This document shows, one piece after another, positions 1-6,626 of a stretch of 6,626 nt of DNA. Under the pieces are notes generated by a model. That model was given only the letters and a program-made list of their open reading frames with translations. It made no database searches and was not told where the DNA came from. Location: positions 1 through 6,626 of the forward strand of contig CAMLRG010000260.1 of the NCBI GenBank assembly GCA_946482335.1, given 5' to 3'. Position numbers and translations under genes: made by a program. Every line of letters starts with the position of its first letter. Within the stretch, counting starts at the first letter, position 1. The DNA is from an uncultured Duganella sp. GTDB lineage: Bacteria; Pseudomonadota; Gammaproteobacteria; Burkholderiales; Burkholderiaceae.

Positions 1-1603
1 TCGGCGCCGGTGGAGGCGGCCGTGGCGGACGTGTTGGCGACCTTGCTGGTATCGGTGGCGGAGGCGCGCACCTGCGACAGCGGGATGCCCAGTTCATGCG
101 CCACCACCTGGCACACCTTGGTGTTGATGCCCTGGCCCATCTCGGTGCCGCCATGGTTCACCAGCACCGAGCCATCGGTATAGATGTGCACCAGCGCGCC
201 GGCCTGGTTGAAGTGGGTGACGTTGAATGCGATGCCGAACTTGACCGGTGTCAGCGCCAGGCCTTTCTTCAGGACCGGGCTGCCGTCATTGAAGGCGCGC
301 ACCGCGTCGCGGCGGGCGCGGTAGGCGGTATCGCTTTCCAGTTGCGCCACCAGTTCGTGGATCACGTTGTCGACCACCTTCTGGCCGTATTGCGTGACGT
401 TGCGGCCTTCCTCGTCGTTGCGGCCATAGAAATTCAGCTTGCGCACGTCCAGCGCATCCTTGCCCAGGTTGCGCGCGATCTCGTCGATGATGTATTCGAT
501 GGCGATGGCGCCTTGCGGTCCGCCAAAGCCGCGGAAGGCGGTGTTGGACTGGGTATTGGTCTTGCCGGCCATGGCGCGGATATCGACGTCCGACAGGTAG
601 TAAGTATTGTCGAAGTGGCAGATGGCGCGTGTCGCGACCGGCGCGGACAGGTCGGCCGAGAAGCCGGCGCGGGTCACCATCTGCACCTTGGCGGCGGTGA
701 TCAGGCCCTGCCCGTCGTAGCCGATCTCGTATTCGTAATGGAAGCAGTGGCGCTTGCCGGTCACCATCATGTCGTCGTCGCGGTCGGCGCGCAGCTTGAC
801 CGGGCGTTTCAGGCGCGCGGCGCTGACGGCGGCGCAGGCGGCCCACAGTGCGGACTGCGATTCCTTGCCGCCGAAACCTCCGCCCATGCGGCGGCACTCC
901 ACCACCACGGCATGCGACGGGTAGTGCAGGGCGTGCGCCACCACGTGCTGCATCTCGGTCGGGTGCTGGGTGGAGCAGTACACGTGCATGGCATTGCCTT
1001 CCTTCGGGATGGCGTAGGAAATCTGCCCCTCCAGGTAAAACTGTTCCTGGCCGCCCACGTGCAAGGTGCCTTTAAGGATGTTCGGTGAACGCTCGAAGGC
1101 CGCTTGCGCATTGCCGCGCGTCAGGCGCATGGGCGGGACGACGAAGGATTCCGCATCGCGCGCCGCTTGCGGAGTCAGGATGGCAGGCAGGTCCTGGTAC
1201 TGGATGTCCGCCTTGCGTGCCGCGCGGCGGGCATGGTCGTGCGTATCGGCCACCACGATGAAGACGGGCTGGCCGACGTACTCCACCTTTTCTTCGGCGA
1301 GGATAGGGTCGTCATGGATGATCGGGCCGCAATCGTTGGTGCCGGGGATATCCCGGTAGGTGTACACCGCCACCACGCCCGGCATGGCCTTCACCGGCTC
1401 CAGGTTGATCGAGACGATGCGCGCGTGCGCTTTTGCGGAAAGGCCGAGCGCTGCGTGCAGCGTGCCTTGCGCCTCGGGGATGTCGTCGGTGTACACGGCT
1501 TCGCCCAGCACGTGCAGGATCGCCGATTCGTGCGGGTGGCTTTGGCCGACTTCGGCCCAGCCCTTGGCGGCACCGATGGTCATGAACGGTTCGGACTTGC
1601 TGT

Positions 1604-1607
<4 letters not shown>
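1..1607 (-). CDS. xdhB: Xanthine dehydrogenase molybdenum-binding subunit XdhB (C-terminus cut by window edge)
   Basis: This is the large catalytic subunit of xanthine dehydrogenase, which oxidises hypoxanthine to xanthine and then urate at a molybdopterin centre in the cytoplasm and passes electrons to XdhA. The first 535 codons are present; the family is usually near 780 residues, so about a third lies outside. By alignment from memory with bovine XDH, the Moco/substrate residues are all present: Q214 (STQ motif; bovine Gln767), E249 in GGGFGGKE at 242-249 (Glu802), R327 (Arg880), F361 in FRGFGGPQ at 358-365 (Phe914) and F461 in KFGIAF (Phe1009). The final catalytic glutamate (bovine Glu1261) is beyond the edge. 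I chose the GTG start at 1607-1605 because AAGGAG sits 7 nt upstream; an in-frame ATG at 1583-1581 has no such site. The gene overlaps the xdhA stop by 4 nt. The conserved pocket supports a purine substrate rather than an aldehyde. Confidence 0.95.
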
Positions 1608-3091
<1,484 letters not shown>

Positions 3092-3099
3092 CTTTGCTA

Positions 3100-3105
3100 C
3101 TCCTT
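3100..3105 (-). promoter_or_regulatory. Ribosome binding site of xdhA
   Basis: AAGGAG on the minus strand in the 17-nt gap between the permease stop and xdhA, 8 nt before the ATG at 3091. It supports this start over the upstream in-frame ATG at 3157, which would lie inside the permease gene. Confidence 0.85.
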
Positions 3106-3108
3106 GCT

Positions 3109-4410
3109 TCAGCCGGGGATGTAAATCATTTTGAACAGGAACACGCCTGCGACACACCAGATCATGGCGCTGACTTCCTTGTATTTGCCTGTCAGCAGTT
3201 TCAGGCCGGCGTAGCTGATGAAGCCCAGTGCCAGGCCATTGGCGATCGAATAGGTGAACGGCATCACCAGTGCGGTGACGACGGCGGGCACGCTTTCCGT
3301 GGTCTCGGACCAGTTCACCTCCGCCAGTTCGCGCAGCATCAGGCAGGCGACGAAGAACAGGGCGGGGGCGGTGGCGTAAGCCGGTACCACGCCGGCCAGC
3401 GGGGCGATGAACAGGGCCGCCAGGAACAGGACGGCGATGGTGACCGCTGTGAGGCCGGTGCGGCCGCCCGCCTGCACGCCGGCAGCGCTTTCGATGAAGG
3501 CGGTGGTGCTGGAGGTGCCCATGACGGAACCGGCGATGATGGCGCCGGAATCGGCCAGCAGGGCCTTGTTCATGTTCTTCGGCAGTTTGCCGTCCTTCAT
3601 CAGACCGGCGCGCTGGGCCACGCCCATCAGGGTGCCGGTGGCGTCGAACAGTTCGACCAGGAAGAACACCATCACCACCGTGAACAGGCCGTGCGAAATG
3701 GCGCCGACGATGTCCAGTTCCATCGCGGTTGGCGCGATCGATGGCGGCAGCGAGACGATGCCGTTGAACTGGTTGCCGCCGAAGAAGAAGCTGAGCACCG
3801 TCACGGCCATGATGCCGATCAGCAGGGCACCGGTCACGCGCAGGCGGTCCAGGGCGACGATGACGAGGAAGCCGATGATGGCCAGCACCGGCGCCGGCTT
3901 GTGCAGGTCACCCATGGTGACGAAGGTGGCGGGGCTGGAGACCACGATACCGGCGTTCTTCAGCGAAATCAGCGCGAGGAACAGGCCTACGCCGGCTGGG
4001 ATGGCAATGCGCAGTGAAGGCGGGATGGCGTTCATGATCTTTTCGCGCACGCGCAGCAGGCTGACGATCATGAAGCAGCAGCCGGAAATGAACACGGCGC
4101 CCAGGGCGGCCTGCCAGGGGAAGCCCATGCCCTGCACCACGCCGTAAGCGAAGTAGGCGTTGAGGCCCATGCCGGGCGCGAGGCCGATCGGGAAGTTGGC
4201 ATACAGGCCCATGATCAGCGTGCCGACCGCCGCGGCCACGCAGGTCGCCACAAAGACCGAATCCTTGGGCATGCCGGCATCGCCCAGGATGGAAGGGTTG
4301 ACGAAGATGATATAGGCCATCGTCAGGAAGGTGGTCAGTCCGGCCAGAACTTCGGTGCGCACATTGGTGCCGTGCTCGCCGAGCTTGAAATAGTTGTCCA
4401 GGAATTGCAT
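3109..4410 (-). CDS. NCS2-family purine permease, AzgA/GhxP-like (probable hypoxanthine/guanine/adenine uptake)
   Basis: This 433-residue inner-membrane protein has about a dozen or more hydrophobic segments (for example residues 22-42, 52-73, 101-119, 134-150, 174-189, 194-210, 240-258 and 321-350). Family marks of the AzgA branch of nucleobase:cation symporters are visible: GLAPGMGLNAYFAYG at 76-90, FDATGTLMGVA at 255-265 and GTSSTTAFIESAAGVQAGGR at 298-317. Characterised members import adenine, guanine and hypoxanthine by proton symport; xanthine and urate are usually carried by the other NCS2 branch. Its place directly before xdhA suggests it supplies hypoxanthine, or guanine after deamination, to xanthine dehydrogenase. 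That specificity is inferred from context and cannot be read from the sequence. The ATG at 4410 is preceded by GGAG about 10 nt upstream. It is the first gene of the probable permease-xdhA-xdhB operon. Confidence 0.93.
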   Translation of the reverse strand: MQFLDNYFKLGEHGTNVRTEVLAGLTTFLTMAYIIFVNPSILGDAGMPKDSVFVATCVAAAVGTLIMGLYANFPIGLAPGMGLNAYFAYGVVQGMGFPWQAALGAVFISGCCFMIVSLLRVREKIMNAIPPSLRIAIPAGVGLFLALISLKNAGIVVSSPATFVTMGDLHKPAPVLAIIGFLVIVALDRLRVTGALLIGIMAVTVLSFFFGGNQFNGIVSLPPSIAPTAMELDIVGAISHGLFTVVMVFFLVELFDATGTLMGVAQRAGLMKDGKLPKNMNKALLADSGAIIAGSVMGTSSTTAFIESAAGVQAGGRTGLTAVTIAVLFLAALFIAPLAGVVPAYATAPALFFVACLMLRELAEVNWSETTESVPAVVTALVMPFTYSIANGLALGFISYAGLKLLTGKYKEVSAMIWCVAGVFLFKMIYIPG

Positions 4411-4556
4411 TTTGCTTTGTCTCCGTTTAGTTTTTTGCGCCCGAAATTCCGCCTCTGCGGGCGGACAAATATGGCGTCCTCGCGCTGCTTGTTACGTCAA
4501 TATCGTCGAAGGCCTCCTTTTCGGCTTATATGCCTGGGCATATCGTCTATCTCGGT
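4411..4556 (-). promoter_or_regulatory. Leader/promoter region of the permease-xdhAB operon
   Basis: This 146-nt gap lies between the fusion gene and the permease. On the minus strand it holds a perfect 7-bp inverted repeat (4543-4528) and a -10-like TATAAG (4530-4525) overlapping that repeat. Its only -35 match is weak (GAGATA, 4553-4548). It also holds a possible helix pairing 4514-4507 with 4482-4473, and a 6-bp hairpin (TCCGCC/GGCGGA, 4465-4448) that competes with an alternative pairing of CGCCCG (4463-4458) and CGGGCG (4443-4438). GGAG at 4424-4421 precedes the permease start. No U-run follows any helix, so no clear intrinsic terminator is seen. The region probably carries the operon's control elements; which one acts cannot be told by eye. 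Confidence 0.45.
4528..4543. repeat. Short perfect inverted repeat, candidate operator
   Basis: ATATGCC and GGCATAT are separated by TG. The repeat lies 13 nt past the stop of the fusion gene and upstream of the permease, and it overlaps a possible -10 hexamer on the minus strand. No T-run follows on either strand, which argues against a terminator. A dimeric repressor or activator site is the simplest reading, but the protein is unknown. Confidence 0.4.
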
Positions 4557-6320
4557 TCAGCTATAGTTGCGCAGGAAACTGAGCAGGATGCGCGCCGACA
4601 GGTCGGCATCGTCATCGGTCATGGTTTCCAGCGGGTTGTGGCTGATGCCGCCGTTGCCGCAGCGCGTGAACAGCATCGCCACGTCGGTGATGCGGGACAT
4701 CAGCATGGCGTCGTGGCCGGCGCCGGACGCCAGGTGGAAGGCTGGGATGCCGTGGCGTTCCACGGCCGCGGCCAGCTGCTCCATCAGGCGCGGCGCGCAG
4801 GGCGCGCAATCGGCCGCCACCGTTTGCTCGATCCGGCAGGCGATGTGGCGCTTTTCGCACACTTTTTCGATCCGTGCCAGGATGTCGGCCACGGCGGCGT
4901 CGCGCGCGGCGTTGTCGGCGGCACGGATGTCGAGCGACAGGGTGCAGGCGCCCGGGATCACATTGGTGGAGCCGTTCGGTACGTTCAACTGGCCCACCGT
5001 GCCGACCAGGGCAGAGTCGGGAAACTGCGGCTGGTCCTGCGCGCAGCGCTGTTCCACGTACAGCACGATTTCGGCGGCAGCGGCGGCGGCGTCCTTGCGC
5101 ATGGCCATCGGCGTGGTGCCGGCGTGGCTGGCGACGCCTGTCAGCTCGACCAGGAAGCGCTTGCTGCCCGCGATGGAGGTCACCACGCCCACCGGCAGGC
5201 CGCGCTCCAGCAGCACCGGGCCTTGTTCGATGTGCACTTCCACAAAGCCCAGCAGGTCAGCCGGGTTGCGGGCAATGGCGGCAATGGCGTTGACGTCGTG
5301 GTCCGCTTCGGTCAGCACGTCGCGCAGCAGCTTGCCGTCGCGGTCGCGCAAGTCCAGCAGCCTGGGATCGAACTGGCCGATCACGGCGCTGCTGCCCAGG
5401 AAGGTACTCTTGAAGCGCACGCCTTCCTCTTCGGCGAAAGCGATCACTTCGAGGTGGAAGGGCAGGGTTTCGCCCGTTTCGTGCAAATGCTTGACGACAG
5501 CGATGGCGGTCAGGATGCCCTGGCGGCCATCGTACTTGCCGCCGTTGCGTACGGTGTCGTAATGCGAGCCTGTCAGCAGGGTGCGCGCCTGCGGGTCGGT
5601 GGACAGGTAGCGCCCGACCACATTGCCCACCGCGTCGATGTGGGTATGCATGCCCGCTTCGCGCATCCACTTGGCCAATTGGGCGGCGGTGCGGCGGTGG
5701 GTGGGCGTCATATAAGTGCAGGTCAGGCCCTGTTCGTCCTCGCTCATGGCGCCGATCTGCTCCGCCCATTCCATGATGTCGCGTCCCATATGCGGCACAT
5801 GGGAGAGCAGGGCGTTCAGGCGCATTTCCGCGATGCGGTGGATCTGGCGCAGCGCTTCGCGCTGTTCGTCTTCGACCTGGTTGCGCAGGCGCCGGCGGAA
5901 GGCGGCGATGATGGCTTGCCGCGTCAGGCCTTTGCCGTCGCCGCCCTTCACCGCCAGGATGAAGGGGAAGCCGAACCTGGCGTTATAAGCCGCGTTCAAT
6001 TCCTGCAGGGCCGCGAATTCCTCGGCCGTGCACAGGTTCAAACCGGCCTTGGCCTGCTCGCCGGTGGATTCCGGCGTCAGTTCGCCCGCCACGGCGGCTT
6101 TGCCGGCCAGTTCGGGGTGGGCGCGGATCAGCCTCAGCTGCTCGTCCTGCGTGGCTTCGTCCACCACCTTGCGCAGGCCAAGCTTCAATTCGTCGATGGT
6201 GCGGAACGGACGCTGCGCGGCGGCGCGCTGCGGGATCCAGGGGGAATGCTCGTACAGGCCGTGCAGGATCTCGGTAAAGGTGTCGGCGTCGCAGGTATTC
6301 AGTCGCTTCAGGCTCGTCAT
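4557..6320 (-). CDS. uraD-allC: Bifunctional OHCU decarboxylase / allantoate amidohydrolase (UraD-AllC fusion)
   Basis: This is a 587-residue two-domain cytoplasmic enzyme. Residues 1 to about 172 are a full OHCU decarboxylase, which converts 2-oxo-4-hydroxy-4-carboxy-5-ureidoimidazoline to S-allantoin. Visible marks are HSPW at 25-28, the catalytic-type HPEL at 68-71, ESTGEQ at 84-89 and FGFPFI at 116-121. From about 179 to the end it is an M20-family allantoate amidohydrolase. Metal-ligand candidates are H253 (GSHYDT), D264 (KYDGRQG), E298/E299 (EEEG), H363 (EVHIEQG) and H561 (ISHNP). The dimerisation/substrate motif SHAGTTPMAMRKDA lies at 398-411, with N453 and R466 in the usual substrate-binding positions. 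Both halves look intact, and the linker is only about 6-8 residues. The fused enzymes act at non-adjacent pathway steps, with allantoinase between them. The ATG at 6320 matches the normal UraD N-terminus. An in-frame stop lies upstream with no other good start, although the Shine-Dalgarno sequence is weak. Confidence 0.95.
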   Translation of the reverse strand: MTSLKRLNTCDADTFTEILHGLYEHSPWIPQRAAAQRPFRTIDELKLGLRKVVDEATQDEQLRLIRAHPELAGKAAVAGELTPESTGEQAKAGLNLCTAEEFAALQELNAAYNARFGFPFILAVKGGDGKGLTRQAIIAAFRRRLRNQVEDEQREALRQIHRIAEMRLNALLSHVPHMGRDIMEWAEQIGAMSEDEQGLTCTYMTPTHRRTAAQLAKWMREAGMHTHIDAVGNVVGRYLSTDPQARTLLTGSHYDTVRNGGKYDGRQGILTAIAVVKHLHETGETLPFHLEVIAFAEEEGVRFKSTFLGSSAVIGQFDPRLLDLRDRDGKLLRDVLTEADHDVNAIAAIARNPADLLGFVEVHIEQGPVLLERGLPVGVVTSIAGSKRFLVELTGVASHAGTTPMAMRKDAAAAAAEIVLYVEQRCAQDQPQFPDSALVGTVGQLNVPNGSTNVIPGACTLSLDIRAADNAARDAAVADILARIEKVCEKRHIACRIEQTVAADCAPCAPRLMEQLAAAVERHGIPAFHLASGAGHDAMLMSRITDVAMLFTRCGNGGISHNPLETMTDDDADLSARILLSFLRNYS

Positions 6321-6328
6321 CGTGCTTC

Positions 6329-6350
6329 GGGCCGCCGCAAGCGGCGGCCC
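6329..6350 (-). repeat. GC-rich inverted repeat / hairpin just before the uraD-allC start
   Basis: Perfect 10-bp arms GGGCCGCCGC and GCGGCGGCCC are separated by 2 nt. In the minus-strand RNA this folds as a 9-bp stem with a CUUG tetraloop closed by G-C, a known very stable loop type. Only 8 nt (GAAGCACG) separate it from the ATG. A run of six T lies before it on the minus strand, not after it, so it is not a standard terminator in either direction. It may modulate translation or be a dispersed palindromic repeat. Confidence 0.6.
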
Positions 6351-6385
6351 GCTCCAAAAAAGGTGGTCCGGGGAATGGCGAATTG

Positions 6386-6414
6386 ATCATAGAGGCATGG
6401 CCGCCGCGTTTCAT
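6386..6414 (-). promoter_or_regulatory. Putative sigma70 promoter of the uraD-allC fusion gene
   Basis: On the minus strand, a -35 box ATGAAA (6414-6409, 4 of 6 matches to TTGACA) is followed after exactly 17 nt by a -10 box TATGAT (6391-6386, 5 of 6 matches to TATAAT). Transcription would start near 6379 and give a leader of about 60 nt. It lies just after the LysR stop, so the fusion gene may have its own promoter. Assigned by eye. Confidence 0.45.
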
Positions 6415-6435
6415 AACGCTGGGCCAATAACCGCT
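6413..6435. repeat. Near-identical short direct repeats by the -35 region
   Basis: On the plus strand ATAACGCT (6413-6420) and ATAACCGCT (6427-6435) recur 14 nt apart, the first overlapping the putative -35 box. They could be a regulator binding site, but short repeats of this kind also occur by chance. Confidence 0.25.
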
Positions 6436-6448
6436 ATCGCGTGCGGTC

Positions 6449-6626
6449 CTATTTCACCAACAGGCGCGCCGCGGCGCTGACCTGGGCGCGCAACCATTTG
6501 TGTTCCGTTGCGTGGTGGGCGCGCTCATGCCACAGCTGGTAGAAGCTCAGTGGCGGGAAATCCAGGGGCACTTTGTAGGATTTGAGCCCCAGCAGGTTCT
6601 CGTAGAAATTGGCGAACTGTTTACCG
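6449..6626 (-). CDS. LysR-family transcriptional regulator, C-terminal fragment (5' part outside window)
   Basis: The last 58 codons and the TAG stop of a gene entering from the right edge. The peptide includes FYQLWHERAHHATEHKWLR followed by a short helical tail ending LLVK. The aromatic-QLWHER-x-H-x(5)-H-x-WLR pattern is typical of the very end of the effector-binding domain of LysR-type regulators. The DNA-binding domain and most of the sensor domain are not visible, so the ligand cannot be judged. It lies 128 nt before the uraD-allC fusion in the same direction. It may regulate the purine cluster, but that is inference from position only. Another LTTR subgroup is possible; another family is unlikely. 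Confidence 0.8.
   Translation of the reverse strand, partial: GKQFANFYENLLGLKSYKVPLDFPPLSFYQLWHERAHHATEHKWLRAQVSAAARLLVK

Noticed and set aside
96..1088. Long plus-strand open frames opposite xdhB (330 codons, and others to 1634)
   Set aside because: Minus-strand xdhB reads unbroken with its active-site residues across the same stretch; the plus-strand frames are shadows.
3094..4017. A 307-codon plus-strand frame rich in His, Asp, Gly and Gln opposite the permease
   Set aside because: Such composition is the reverse complement of hydrophobic membrane-protein codons; no domain visible.
4508..4517. Strong AAAGGAGG-like ribosome site in the permease leader, suggesting a hidden small gene
   Set aside because: No ATG or GTG at a suitable distance; a TTG downstream opens only TTG-ACG-TAA. 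No leader peptide is supported.
4528..4543. Palindrome after uraD-allC as its terminator
   Set aside because: The stem is only 7 bp with a 2-nt centre and is followed by AAGCCG on the minus strand, with no U-run.
6329..6361. Hairpin plus A/T run as a rho-independent terminator
   Set aside because: On the plus strand the hairpin is followed by a run of A, and on the minus strand the T run comes before the stem, so the order is wrong for an intrinsic terminator in either direction.
4530..6386. A 618-codon open frame on the plus strand covering the whole uraD-allC gene
   Set aside because: It is antisense to a gene with complete catalytic motifs on the minus strand. Its product is rich in A, G, H, Q, V and R with no recognisable domain, as expected for stop-poor shadow frames in GC-rich coding DNA.

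Overview
The window looks like part of a GC-rich betaproteobacterial chromosome. The best guess is Burkholderiales, perhaps the Oxalobacteraceae/Massilia group. That placement rests on codon use, on separately encoded xanthine dehydrogenase subunits, and on a UraD-allantoate amidohydrolase fusion that I recall from that order; it is inference, since no search was run. All real genes lie on the minus strand, so transcription runs from right to left.

Layout in the order of transcription. (1) 6626-6449: the last 58 codons of a LysR-type regulator, cut by the window edge. (2) 6448-6321: a 128-nt gap with a plausible sigma70 promoter, a pair of short direct repeats, and a very stable GC hairpin ending 8 nt before the next start codon. 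(3) 6320-4557: a 587-residue bifunctional protein, OHCU decarboxylase (UraD) fused to an M20-family allantoate amidohydrolase. (4) 4556-4411: a 146-nt leader with a perfect short palindrome, a possible -10 box and several possible RNA helices. (5) 4410-3109: an AzgA-type NCS2 purine permease. (6) 3091-1604: xdhA, the 2Fe-2S/FAD subunit of xanthine dehydrogenase, 17 nt after the permease. (7) 1607-1: xdhB, the molybdopterin subunit, overlapping xdhA by 4 nt (GTGA) and running off the left edge with roughly the last third missing.

Together the genes describe purine salvage for carbon and nitrogen. The permease brings in a purine base, XdhAB oxidises hypoxanthine and xanthine to urate, UraD makes S-allantoin from OHCU, and the amidohydrolase domain hydrolyses allantoate with release of ammonia. 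Uricase, HIU hydrolase and allantoinase are not in the window and presumably lie elsewhere. XdhC and guanine deaminase are commonly found after xdhB and would be expected beyond the left edge.

This is largely a known catabolic cluster, and I do not see a wholly new system. The points worth a second look are the fusion of two non-consecutive pathway enzymes, the structured leader of the permease operon (a candidate for purine-sensing control), and the start-proximal hairpin of the fusion gene, which has no clear Shine-Dalgarno sequence.
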